64,000 nucleotides of DNA from Vespa crabro (lineage: Eukaryota > Arthropoda > Insecta > Hymenoptera > Vespidae). A model generated the notes under the pieces. That model was not told where the DNA came from and ran no database searches. It was given only the letters and a program-made list of their open reading frames with translations. Below are positions 34,256 through 47,634 of this stretch, in pieces. Location: NCBI RefSeq assembly GCF_910589235.1, contig NC_060958.1, positions 9,736,937 through 9,800,936 of the forward strand, given 5' to 3'. The number at the start of each line of letters is the position of its first letter. The stretch's first letter is position 1. The translations under genes were made by a program, and so were the position numbers.

Positions 34256-36627
34256 CCTTCTTCCGCCTATTTTACCACTCTCTCATGTAAGTTTTGTTTT
34301 ATTATTCTGTATTTTTGATTATTTTATAAAGTTAATCTTACTTATAGTATATATATAATTTATGGGAGAAAACAGTATCATATTTAAAAAAATTGTATGC
34401 CTTTATGATGCTCAATCAAAAAGTAAAATTTATATTTTATTTAATACACTAATAATAATATTTAAAGTTCAATGGTTTATTTTCACTAGTTGATTTGTAC
34501 TGATTCGATAACGATGATATTAAATGCAATTTGTTGAACGAACTTTTAAAAAATTATGTTTGTAAATTATAACAGAATTATAAAACATGTTCTTTTACTC
34601 TAGCAGGTACCAAGGCGGCGCACACATTGGGGTATACAAATCCAGGCCCCAGGTCTATTCTAACTAATTGACACCTTGTTGTCAATCGTTATTCTAATCA
34701 GCGCATCTTGTTATCAGTTAATACAATGATTTGACACTCAGACATATTTGTTTGAATTATTCGTAACAGTAAAAAATACTTTATTTATATGTACTTCTCG
34801 ATACATATAGCTTTTTTAATTAGATTTTATTTGTTATAGATGAAAACACCTTTGCGTTGATTAGACAGTGATTGCAATTGAAGGTGTGGAGCATATGTTG
34901 TTCATGTACAATGATAATATTATTGTAAAATATATTTAATATGGACTTATATAGAGAGAAGTTGATTTCAAATCAGAACTGAAGTAGAAGTATTAAAAAC
35001 GGCCTTCTATTCAGATCTGATATGAAAATAACTGAAATTAATTCGTACATAGCAAATTACTGTAATATCTTACTTATATAAATGATGACTGAATGATACG
35101 GAATATATGAGAATTATGGTGAATTGATTTCTCTTTTGCATGGAATGCAGAAATAAACTTTCTGAGAAACGTGTGGGAACGTAATCTATTATGTGTCCTT
35201 CCTTTTGTAATGTTACTAATGTTAACCAATCTTTTATTCACTTCTATTCTTTTTATGTGACTAACGCTTCTATAAAACATGTATTTTATTATAGTATTAT
35301 AATATTTGTTTTTGAACAAAATATAAATTTATAATTTAAATTTCTCTAGTTTCAAATTTAATTTTTGCTAAATTGTACAATAAGCGTCATGTTTATAAAA
35401 GATCTAACAACAGGCTTATATTTTATTTCTACTGGTCCATTATTAAATATGTTAATATTATTGTGTGTGTATTTGAACGGTTGTGAATGTACAGATAGAT
35501 TATATGATTAATACAATATATTTAGAAAATCCACACTTGATGAGACACCAATAACATGAATTTAAAGAAACACTGTAAAGTATAATCATGTGCAATGGGA
35601 TGAATATTTAAGTTTAAAGGCATATAGATCGTACAGTGGAGTCTTACAATTAGAATTTAATATTGTTATTTTATATTGCAGGACTCTCAGATCTCTGTAA
35701 GTTTGTCTATTACTTTGCAACAATATTGTAGTGGTTGTAAAAAGAATTTATTTAAATTGTGTACCTTTAAGTACTGTGGATAAACTTTGTCATTCCATGT
35801 TTCCTTGTCTCTTTTTCTTTTCTTTTTTTTTCTTCTTATCATGAAAGATATTTCACGTATTTGACAAGAAATTTTTGAATTGGAAAAATTAAAGTCAAAT
35901 GTCATGCATGTGTAAATAATTGATATAGCTGTGTGTGGCAATTGACTTTATCTTTATTGTCTTATAAAACCACAGTTGCATAAGTACTCTATTGTATAGT
36001 ATGAGCGTAGATTAATGTTTTACTAACTAAATCAAAACAGATCGTATAGTAGCGAGACACGTTAATACGTTTTTTAAACCTATAGAATAATAAATAATTT
36101 AGAGAGAATGTGGAATGAAGTGCACAGTGGTTTGATATTAAGACTTTTACAATACAATACTCTGATCAAAATAAAAATATAAATAAGTAATATTTCAAAA
36201 ATGAAAACTAAAATCTGATCATAAGTGTTTCAAATTGAGTAATAATTACTTATTAACTTTTTTTTTTATATTTTGCACAAATTTAATTACTTTACCCTAA
36301 AATTCTAAATAGCTTTTTGTGCTTAGTATTGTTCAATGTAAAAAACATGTTCCTTTTTTAATAGCTACACTCAATGGATATGTTGTATTTCATTAGCTTT
36401 CTATAAATTTATCATTGTATTGTTAACAGATAAATTATATTAAAAACAATAATTATGTATCTTATAATACATATTATTCAGATGCTCAATATCTTACATT
36501 ATAAAATATTAAAATGTGAAAAACTCTATCCAACGTATAAGCTCTTAAAATATTGTCTAAGATTTGAAAACATGTCACAAATTTAATATTGGAGGGTAAG
36601 TGTCTCGTTGAGTGCGGCTTAGAATTA

Positions 36628-36666
<39 letters not shown>

Positions 36667-37140
36667 TATATATATATATATATATATACACATATTAGAT
36701 AAATAATTGATATGCTAAAAGCAGTGAATTTATGAGCTTGTCCTCTAATAGATATATCTTTTATAAGGCAAGCATTACAAGATATATGAAACAAATATTA
36801 GCATTTTATCTTATTATTAATAGCGAAGGTAATACAAATTATTAAGAATTAAATTGTGAATGTAAGACAGGCAATAGTTTTTATACTGTGTATCTCTTGG
36901 TTCGGGTCAAATTTTATAGTGAATTTATTGTGTAGCTTATGCAGTGACATGCAATTGTTTATAATTCTTCCTAGATACACCATAGAGTGTGTGTATCTAA
37001 GTGCTCATATAATCTATTACTCTATTGCTACTTCTATTATAATAAGACCTCAAAATGCAAATGATTGCGGTTATCATGGGGAGATTTGATCGACTTTTGT
37101 AATAAAACTGCTTCAATCAATAAAATCAATAAAACCTGTA
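34256..37140. other. Long 3' UTR-like region of the AT-hook gene
   Basis: No coding region is supported. A probable 3' UTR intron spans 34286-34606. Beyond it the sequence is AT-rich but not extreme, ending in a cluster of AATAAA-type signals at about 37100-37135, a plausible distal poly-A site. A long 3' UTR is inference. A TA repeat lies at 36628-36688. Confidence 0.45.
36628..36688. repeat. (TA)n microsatellite with GC interruption
   Basis: Two TA blocks separated by GCATA. Confidence 0.93.
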
Positions 37141-37375
37141 TGATAATACACTTAGTATATACGATCTGTTTTTCAAAGTTCATTTGGTTTTAAAAAATAA
37201 TATATCGCGCGAACAGTTAATTGTAATACTATCATTAAGAAATTTATTATTGATGATAAAAGGAATTAATAATCGGTTTGATTACTAATGTACTTATGCG
37301 CGCGAAGAGAAGCTATATGAGATAATACAAAAAATTGTACAGAAAAGTGCTCATTACATATGTATTGGGATCGTT

Positions 37376-37406
<31 letters not shown>

Positions 37407-37571
37407 AAATAATAAATAGAGAGAAGGAGATATATGTAAACAGAAATAGAAAAAAAGAAAATTGAAATTTCATGGAATTTTAATAAGCAGTTACGTTATT
37501 CATGTTAATTCATATCAATTTATGTTAAGTACACAATTAAGTCATTCTGTATTCGACATGCAATGGTATGG

Positions 37572-37628
37572 CCATCTAACGGTGTACCAACGATTGTAGA
37601 TAAAAGTTACGGATATGCCGTTAGATGG
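37572..37628. repeat. Inverted repeat CCATCTAACGG ... CCGTTAGATGG
   Basis: Two perfect 11-base arms (37572-37582 and 37618-37628) with a 35-base spacer. The left arm with its preceding G (GCCATCTAACGG) agrees at 10 of 12 positions with the reverse-complement CTCF core as I remember it. Confidence 0.6.
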
Positions 37629-39326
37629 ATGTAGCTGTATTTGCTGATCTTTTTCTATGCTCATGTGGTAACATCATTTCATCTTGACGTGAAAATATTT
37701 AAAAAATTTGTTTATTTATTTATTTATTTTTTTTTTTTTTTCAAATATATGTGAAGCTCAAAATGATCATTTTTTAAAAGTAAATATATCTGTCTGTAGC
37801 GAATTGTATCTTACGATAAAAAAATATTGATATTGTACGAAAACATATATATAGTCATGTAACCTAAGGCGTATTTGCTTATTGTTAATGCACCGCTTGT
37901 TTGTTTCCAAAGTTCTTTGCATGAAAGCTTTGTTTAATTTAACTTGTGCATTATTAGTAGTTAATAATTTTGATGATAAAAAAAAAAGGATAGAAATTCG
38001 ATTAATTATTTGAGCCATTATATATTTATTGGCCTACAAAACTTATTCCCGGAATTAAACATCGTCAACCGCATTCTTTGAAATTGCAACAATTGAACTC
38101 TTGCAACTCTTGAATCTGAGTCGCTCAATGATGAATTTTAGTTTCGAAAACTAATCAAATATTTTTGTACTGTACTCGCGAATATTTAAATTGGTTACAA
38201 GCAATTCTAGCTGATTAAAAATATTAATTCCGAACTTTCCATAATTAATGAAATTATAAAGTTCTTTCCGATATCGCTGAATAAACTAAATTATATCTTT
38301 TTATTTTTAATAAATGAGTAAATACGAAATTCTAAAATTCTACAATTTGACTCTAATCCGTTTCTTGGTACAAAAACTATCTGCTGTTTTTTTCTTTCTT
38401 CCAGAAACAAAGGACATTAGTAGAAGAGATAAAACGAAGGAAAATATAAGAAAAACGTATAATCATCGATGAATTTGACAAATAAATGGAGGTATATTCA
38501 TCGATATACCTTATCATCGTTAGGAAAAAGAATTAAACGATAAGTGAAACTGTAAGAAATCTATTATATCATTGTATATACTATTGAAAATGACGCACGA
38601 CTTACCTGCATCGCAAGCTTGTCATTTTTCTTACGCTGTGATAAACAAAGGTTCGTAAGTATTAGCTATTCTAAATGTAAATTATTTTTAAAATATCAAA
38701 ATGAAAAAAAAAATAGAAATGAAGTAGTTTAAATGAATAAAATAAAATCGGATATGATTTATCAATGATATATTAATGGTCGGCAATTAACTAGCGATGC
38801 AATTAAAATGACATAAAACGTAAACTCCTCTTTTATGATGTAATTCGTTTCTACGGATTCTCGTTTCTTTCAATTAATATTTGGGATTTATTTAACAAAT
38901 GATCGAGAGTAATACTATATTTTATCCATTTATCGTCTTTACGTCCTCGATCACGCATATATTTAGCGTACAAACATGATTTCAATCATATTTCCTGGTG
39001 TCCCCGTTTAATCTATCTATCGTACGTTATCAGCCCTTATAAACACGCGGTAAATAGGTTTTAATTCACGCTCGAACGATACACGGTACGTTCGAAATTA
39101 ATCTCTCGCTAAGTCAAGCAACGAAGTGATTTTCACTCTTGGTTCAACCGGCTCCGTTATTAATCGGCTCTGAAAGTGACACGAGAAGTTTTAGAATGTG
39201 CTATCACGTATGTTCATTTATACTTATAAAGGGGTGTAATCGTAATATTCTTGAAGCAAATCGATATTTAAATCGTACACGAGGAATATTTATAAAAAGA
39301 AAAATTGTCTAAAATCTATCATCATT

Positions 39327-39330
<4 letters not shown>

Positions 39331-39357
<27 letters not shown>

Positions 39358-39382
39358 AATATATATATATATGTGTGTGTGT
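39331..39382. repeat. (TA)n/(TG)n microsatellite
   Basis: A TA run with one interruption passing into TG units. Confidence 0.9.
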
Positions 39383-40222
39383 AGATATGTATATTATTTT
39401 TTCGCTTTAGGATATGGGAAAAAGTAGTTTGTGTATCAGTGAGACGTTTCGAGGTTTGGTGGCTCCAGACTTCCTGGCATCAACAAAGCGAAGATCAATT
39501 GGCGAGCTCTTGGTTACGTTCTTTCTTCTTTCGTTAACGCGTTAACTTTACGATCAATAATCAAATTATCTAATTATCCAATTGTTGCAGTCAATCGTAA
39601 CTAACCTAATTTAACTTAAATTTATATTTACGCTATTAATTTAACAATAATTTCTTTCTTTCGAAAACAAATCTTCAGCGTATACGCAGACAGAATATTA
39701 GATATAAACTGTGAAAGAAAAAGAAACGATTTATTAAAGAAAACGAAGAGATGCTATACCGTCAAACTATCGCGAGTCGGCGGTGCAACAAAGTGGACCA
39801 AGTGAAATGGATGCACTTCGTTGCGTCGCCTCGTCGGTGCGCGGTGGTCGTTTCCGATAATTAAACGTCAGGATGGTCACGGGACGAAGGGAGATGACAC
39901 GGATAGTCGACTCGTTCGAAAGGCACTAAGCCTTCGACCTCTCCCCGACGAGCTAGAGAGCTCGTCATTGGCTCTTCTTGTTTTTGTCGGGAAGAACGTA
40001 GCAGGTGATGTTATCGTTTCTTTTTCCATTTCTTTATCTTCCTTCTTGTTCTTTATTTTATATTTTTATTTCTAATTTGTATTTTCCACAGAGGCCGTCT
40101 TAATTAGTCTAAGGAATCGATTTCAATGATCCAGGTACATTGAAAAGATTTCAAAATATTTATTCCGTATGTATGTATGTATATGTGGATTATATGCGAT
40201 TATAAGACTACGCGCGTGCGTG

Positions 40223-40262
<40 letters not shown>

Positions 40263-40329
40263 GTAGTAGTAGTAGTAGTAGTAGTTGTAGTAGTAGTTAT
40301 AGTAGTAGTAGTAGTAATATTATTATTAT
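40223..40329. repeat. (TTA)n / (TAG)n triplet repeat
   Basis: About 13 TTA units abut about 20 TAG units with a few TTG or TTA variants, ending in TTA units again. Confidence 0.93.
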
Positions 40330-41144
40330 TAATATTGGTTGTTGTTGCTGTAGTTGTTGTTACGTATTAATGCGATCTTGGGTAGATTTCTCGCTGCAGA
40401 GAATGTTAATTGCATCTCCCACAAACAGAATGTCGACCACAAGATCGGCCACCAAGGAATCGCAGGATAGCAGCCTGTGGATCATTCAATACATAACTCG
40501 ATACTTGTGTCGTTCAATGTTGATCGATCAGCATTTAATATATTTTTCTTCTTGGTGATACGCACATATACGAGCTTCCAGCGATTCTTGGTTGTATAAA
40601 GGTGAGAATAAGAAAAAAAAAAAAAAAAGAAAAAGAAAATATTCAAACTTACGTCGATATTCAAACGATGATATGTTCTTCAGCCTAAAGGATTGATCTA
40701 TCTATCATTCTCACTCGCGTTAAATCGTACAAAAATGCGCGATTTCGTTGAAAACGCTAATAATTTATTTCTACGTTCCTTCTAATGTCCATTTTGAAAA
40801 TACCTGTAAGAAACGCAAGAAATCTGTAAGAAGCTTTCGCGTTTTGTTCCATACTCTTCAATTGGATGTTGTGATCTGAAAAAAGTATTAAACATGATAA
40901 AACAGACAGACCATTTTTAACGATCTTTCGTTAGAAGCAATTGTTGATATTCTGGCCTATAATATTTCTTCGTATCTCTTTTTGTTAGTTAAATCATCGA
41001 TACGTGGAAGGTCAGGGTAACGAACTCGTAAGTGAACTGTGAACTAATCTTGATGTAAAAATAGCGACGGTGCGTGGACGACACGATCTATCTCCGTAAC
41101 TTCCTTTCCTCCTTCCTTCTCACAAGGTATGTTCACTCGATACT

Positions 41145-41174
41145 ATCTCTCCCTCTCTCTCTCTCACACACACA

Positions 41175-41224
<50 letters not shown>

Positions 41225-41235
41225 TTCTCTCTCTT
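41145..41235. repeat. (CT)n microsatellite with CA insert
   Basis: A CT run interrupted by a short CACACA block. Confidence 0.93.
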
Positions 41236-41289
41236 CCATCCGTTGTTAAAATGAGACCGTCTAGATTGAAACCTACAGAGGAATTCGAT

Positions 41290-41403
41290 CTAGACTGGAT
41301 CGGGAGCAGGTGCGAGCAGCTGCATGCTACTACTCGACTTGGTGATCTGTAAATTTAAAGATTCTTTTGTCAGCCGGGGAGACAAGAAAATGATTATATA
41401 CGT

Positions 41404-41453
<50 letters not shown>

Positions 41454-41974
41454 ACGTAACACTTTTACGAAAAATATAAAATCCTCGATCTTTTTTCCGT
41501 TCATAAAACTTTTTCAAAAGGCGACAGAAAATGAAAATATTTTTTTGCCTTAATATTTCTTTTTTTCATCCCTATCCCCTCCTCCCTCGCTTCCACTACT
41601 CCCCCAAAAAAAATTTCATCACACTTTAACACGAAAAAAATTCGATCGAACATGTTCCGTCGTTAGCAGAAACAACGAAGAATATTCATCGAGAAAAAGC
41701 TCGTTTTACCTGCTGCGGTTGAGGATGCGATTTTCTCGCGTAGACTTTGAGCACTCTGCAATTGCATGCGACCGACAGTGCCACGGAGAGACCCTGAAAA
41801 GGACGAATTAGTAGAGCGACGAAATAGAAAAATAAATAGTTTCATGGGGGGGGGGAAAAAAAAAAGAGAGAGAGAAAGAGAGAAGCGAGAATGTAGAAAA
41901 TATGCGGGAGTGAAATTTGAAAAAGAGTTGTACGTCAACATCGATTTTATTTATATCGTCAAGTATTTCCAAAA

Positions 41975-42005
<31 letters not shown>

Positions 42006-45000
42006 CTGTAAGCACGTTAGATCGAATGACGAGGACGAAGTTTTTTTTTTCCCCGCGAAGAAATCGACGCTGAAAAGTTATTCGTGATTTTCTTAGCCGC
42101 GAGATATCGAACGTCAATGTATAAAAAGTCATTCGAGGAAACTTTTCAAGGAAAAAGAAGAAAAAGAATTCTGGACCTTTTCTCACGGCCGAGTTTTAGT
42201 TTATCTTTTGTCGGATAGTCAATTGTACTTTTAAACTTTTTTCAAATACTACTATAGAACAGTTCAATTTTTGTCGAGGAATCGATAAGTTATAATCGAA
42301 CGTATTCTTGCGAATGTGAGAACTTGAATAAAACAAAAAGAAAAAAAAATTCAGTCGATTTAATAAGGTAAAGAATAAGAGAAAAAGAAGAAGAAGAAGA
42401 AGAAAAAAAAAGAAACGTGCTATGAGATCGTCTTTCTCTGATACTAATACTCATAACTTGTTCAAATCCCTTCAAAGGGATTGTCGGAAGTAAGTTCGTT
42501 GGTATGCGTGAATATAACTGCGGGCGATACGTTCTATTTTCTGTTCTTTTCGTTTCTATAAATGATGAAGAGTAGAGAATGCGTAGATAAAAGATAAAAG
42601 AATAACTTTGAGCAAAGAGATTTCAGATAATAATAATAAGAAGAAGACAAGTTGGAAGATAGATGAGACAAAGGGAAAGAAAAATAAATGATTGTTATTT
42701 TAAGATTATGATAGAAGTTTACCTGAAGCGAATGACCCGTGCAAAAGACAGCCCATAGAAAAGGCATCTTCCATACCCTCGAAGCTACACCGCAAGCTGC
42801 CACGAAACCAATTACCATGCAGACCTTCAGGAAAAGCATCAGTTGTAACGTACGCCTCCTCTTCATTTTCTCGCGTTGCTTGATTTCCAATTGCATGCTA
42901 CACGTATACCTGCGCGTGTTAGATATCGATTAATATTGATCCTGTTCTAGGAGTTACTAGCGAACAAGTTACAAGCTCTCGCTTGGTCTCTCACGAAGCT
43001 TTCAATACCTCGATACGATCGCGGCTTTCACGAGGTAATATCCGGAGGCCATGAGAAGCAGGACGATTGGCAATCCGTAGGCGTAGACCGTTGCGTTCGT
43101 TCCAAGAAACCTGAATATGAAAATAGAAACAAAAAGAAAAAAAGAAAAAGAAAAAAAAAACAAAGAAGAGAGAAAAGGAACATGACTTTTATATGTATAT
43201 TAATTGAATCGTTTTTCTTATGGCAAAGATCTAACGCGACTTATGTTCGTACCTTAGAAATTATTTACGTTCGACTATCTCGACTATACTGACTATGCCT
43301 ATCGAATGAGCCGAGACGAAAGAAAAAACATGAAATGGGTGAAAGGAAGAAAAGGGTACGAAGTAGACGACAACAACGTCTCACCTCTTGCAACGAATGG
43401 TAGAAATTAAATACGATTGTGGTCGGTCCGTAGAACTCGTATTTTCACTCTGTCTTGCCCAACTCTTCTTATGTCTGACCTGTTTTTTCCCTCTACTACT
43501 ACTTCTACTACTACTACTACTACTACTATCACTGCTACTACTTCACTACGTTACCTACGTGTTCTACCAAGAATCGCGCAGTAGAAGAGAAATAAATTGG
43601 TCGGCCTAGCATTTTTTTCGCTTCCTTTCGAAATAAGGTTAAACAAAAAAGAATTTTTTTTTTCTTTTCCTTTTATTTTAACCGTACTTATTTAACCGAA
43701 TATGATACGAAAGACGTATCGAGTTTCACTCTAATGCTTTTCTTTCCTCGAGATAAGGACTCCCATATAATATTCCCTTTTTTTCTTTTTCGGTCAGCCC
43801 TTCGGTACTCCGAAATCGATCCTTATCGCCCTTTCGTGTCTTCCATCTCCGTTACAAGAGAAAAAGAAAGAAAAGGACGTTGAGTGGTGATGAGGAAGAA
43901 GAAGTGGTAAAATGATCTAAAGATCTTTATGGAACCACGGACTCGTTGATAAAAAGACGAATAAACGGATGAAAAGAATACCCTCGTGGGGGAGAAAAAG
44001 AAGAGAAAAATCGCGATACGTTCTTCCATGATTTTCTCACTTTTTTTCGTGTCTAAAGTCGCGTAGCAAGAGAAGAATATCGAATTACTTTGGATTCGCA
44101 GGTAAATCTTTCGGGGAAACAGGGAGCAGTTTTCTTACCAGCAGTTGAACGGCGTCAGATCCACAACGTTCCAGAAATCATTGCTCTCTCGACTCTGCAC
44201 AAGGGTAGCAACGGCAAGAGTGACAAGGGGTGCGCCCCAGGCGAAGACGCTATATTTGAGATACGTAGGAGGATCGTCACGACGAGGTATTGAGGCCACT
44301 GTGGCATAGAGATGATGGCACATCGCAGCTAACCAACAAACCACCGATACCCTCAGATATTGAAGGCTCAATCCGAGGGAAATGCAAAGCTCCGAATCCT
44401 GAAAGCCGATTAATGTCAAATCGATTTCGTTTTAATCGTCTCTTTTATTTTTTCTTTTTTTTTCCTTTCGTTTATTTCTTTTTATTTCCTATTTTTATTT
44501 TTGTTTGTTTGTTTGTTTTTTTTTTTTTTTTTTTAGATTCAATAAACGTAATAAAATAAAGATTCATTAACAATACGTTTACAATTTATAGTATTTACAA
44601 AGGATAATTTATTATTTTTTCCTTTAATTACGTTCGTATTGTATCATTATTAGTTAAAATTTGTCGTCCATAGAAAGGACGACGGGAAAAGAGGCAAAAA
44701 TTTGAAAGATTTTACATGACTTGAAACGAAGAGGATACTTTGGACCATACAAAGTGATGTTGCTTTCATATCCCTTATACTTCGTCCCTTGTTCATTCTG
44801 CTTTCAGCCATCTAAGAACTCATCCTAACGACGCACTCGTGCTTCGAAAAATGTATCAAGGCCCATCCGGCACGTGATACGAAAGCATGTGATTTATGAT
44901 AAACTATTTATTCGCCTCGGTTGCTTCTCGCCTTTTACGAGGGCAACTCTTCGCCTTACTCTCTGTGAACTCATATTTTCGTTCTGTCTTCTCTTTCTCT

Positions 45001-45586
45001 TTCTCTTTCTCTCTCTATTTCTCTTTTTCCTTCTTTTCCAGTTAATGTAACGTTTTTCTCCCTAAACGTTTTTCATTTTCTACCGACTTAAATACACGTT
45101 TCTTAAACGAACTTAAAACAATTAAATTATAAAAGAAAAAGTAAGAACATCTGTTCACTGAATTTTAACAAGGAGTTCGATCATGCTAATAATATATTTA
45201 TGCGTGTATATATATATATATTGTCTTATTTTTTTTTCTTCTATTTTCTCTTTAATAAAGCAACTATCCATTTTCTTCTTCATTTATATTCGGAAAGTAA
45301 TAACGTTGAATTTATTAACTTCTTCGTCGTTTGTAAAGTAAAATTCGTAAAGGCTCGGATTAATTAAAATTCCTACAAGCTGTGTGTGTTATAATAAACG
45401 AGATAAGCGGTTGCGAGGATTTATTTAAACTCGGAAAGATCGGATCGTGTTTCAACGTTGATTAAGACTCTAAAGTGTGCCTGTTTGTCCTTCTTCCTTC
45501 GTATAATTAAAAAGAGCGCGTAAGTATTTCACAGACACGTTTGTAATCTTCGTTAAAGGAGACGCCCACGTGGCAGAGAAAGAGAA

Positions 45587-45644
<58 letters not shown>

Positions 45645-46436
45645 TAAGTCAAAGGGAAAAGATAGTACCATATACCATACTACACCATTACACTTGAAAT
45701 CTTACTTTTGTCAAAGGCTTTACCAATTAAATTTTCCATGATGGAAAAGTGGTAGGTAACCCTCGAAGATGCTTCTGACTTCCTTGGGGGTTGATCGTAT
45801 AGCACATAGAAAGACTTCTCTTTATTTTTTCTCTCTTTCTCTCTTTCTCTCTCTCTCTCTTTCTCTCTCTCTTTTTCGCTCTCGTTTCAAGATTATAAGG
45901 CTCTCGAAAATTTCAACCAAGTTTCACTGATTAAATTTCTAAAAGGGGAGACGACATCCCACAGCATCTTTCCATCGTTCTTTTCTCTCGTATTTTTCTC
46001 TCGATTTCTATAAGAAAATGTTATCGACGACAAACATCGGTTAAGAAAAGTGGATCTTACCAAAGTTCCATTATCCATTTTCGATTTCAATGTATGTTCA
46101 ATGGGCTCAAAACTTTCATATATTGAATCCTTAACAATGTTTGTATATCTATCGGTTTCAAAAAGTACGATATATATCATTGTACTGATAAAGCCATTTT
46201 GAAAAAGAATGGATCCCATTCATAAAGGATGAAACTTACGATATTATCGGAATTCGTTTCGTATTATGGTGAGATAACTCACGCGAGAGCTGAAAAGCTA
46301 TTGTTTGAATCTATTAATTGATATACAGCTAAATGCAGAGAATTCGATCGATAAACTCTGAATAACTTCTGTTTCAAATGAATGTCATATTCGTATTAAT
46401 ATAATAAACGCATTCTTTCTCTCATTCTCTCATTCT

Positions 46437-46473
<37 letters not shown>

Positions 46474-47565
46474 TCTTTCTCTTTTTGCAACTCATTGTAC
46501 AATTATATACGATATAATTAAAAATACAATATTAAAAACGACGTAAATTTGCCAGACGTTCACAATTTAGTTCAAGCGTATACTATACACCGTGCTCAAC
46601 AAGTCGAACGACGAAACATCAATGAGGGATATAACGAACCCGAACTTCAGAGAATATGCCTGTTATTTCATACGTGGCGTCCTTTAACGAGAGTAACGAT
46701 TCACTTCTATAACGTGAACCATAATTGAGATAATTATTATTTCGTATCGTTTACGTTTAGTCATAGATTCGAGTACGTAATGATGAAAAAAAACGAGGGG
46801 CTCGTGATTATGATCAATTAAGACATATATTACTGATATAGATATAAATATTTATAATATTTTTATAGGTAAAAGAGAGATATTTAAAAAAATAAAAAGA
46901 AAAGAAAAATCTTCAAATTAACACTCGATCAGTTTACGGTTCGTCGAGCGTTGTTGAAAACTTTGTACGTTGAAAAATTGTTTATTGTATCTTAAGCTTA
47001 ATAAAAAAAAAAAAATTTTTTTTTTTTTTTTAACATTACAAAAATGTGACATGATACTAGAAAGAAGGATAAGGAAACAAGGTCTAAGGAGTTACGGTTA
47101 TATCGAAGGGGATGATTTACGAGCACGAGACGCTCGTGCTCATTCTCGAAATAGTTCACGTCACACGTTCTATAACTTCCCGAATAGTGAGGGCTTTCGC
47201 GTGTCGGTCTTATTAATCGTAGCTATTTCTTGATGATGATGTAATAAACGAAGATACTATTATATCAAACGTCAAACGTAAAGATTTTACGATGAAATTA
47301 GCGATGAAATGAGATGATTTAGATTGTCATATCATTAAAAAAGAAAATGAGAACAACAAAAGATAGACAGAAAGAAGGACGAAATATGGTTGATAAAAGA
47401 TATCCTTGCGATGAATTCCACGAAATGAATGGGGCTGTTCATTCAAGGTCACAATATTTTTCAACTATTTTCGCAAGAAAAAAGTGCTCTTTAGTCGGGC
47501 TATAAACATTCTTGCCGCGCAATTACGTGGATGTAAGTAAGAAGAAAGAGAAACAAAGAGAGAGA

Positions 47566-47634
<69 letters not shown>

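Larger units (their letters stand above)
37141..41289. other. Gene-free region before the GPCR 3' end
   Basis: No supported gene. Contents: an A-rich tract at 37378-37410; an 11-bp inverted repeat (37572-37628); AT-rich DNA; a GC-richer segment at about 38980-39200; a TA/TG run; a GC-rich block at 39770-40010 with a donor-like site after it; TTA/TAG triplet repeats; and a short GC-rich segment at 40380-40480. Confidence 0.5.

Noticed and set aside
37378..37410. A-rich tract as poly-A tail of a processed pseudogene
   Set aside because: Upstream sequence shows no coding similarity; more likely simple A-rich DNA.
40169..40558. + strand frame of 129 codons
   Set aside because: Mostly TTA/TAG repeat read as poly-Ile and poly-Ser; no acceptor supports it.
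42440..42500. tRNA-like B box (GTTCAAATCC)
   Set aside because: No A box at the right distance and no cloverleaf could be formed.
46970..47233. + strand frame of 87 codons in the GPCR intron
   Set aside because: Starts in an A/T homopolymer, no domain and no splice context.
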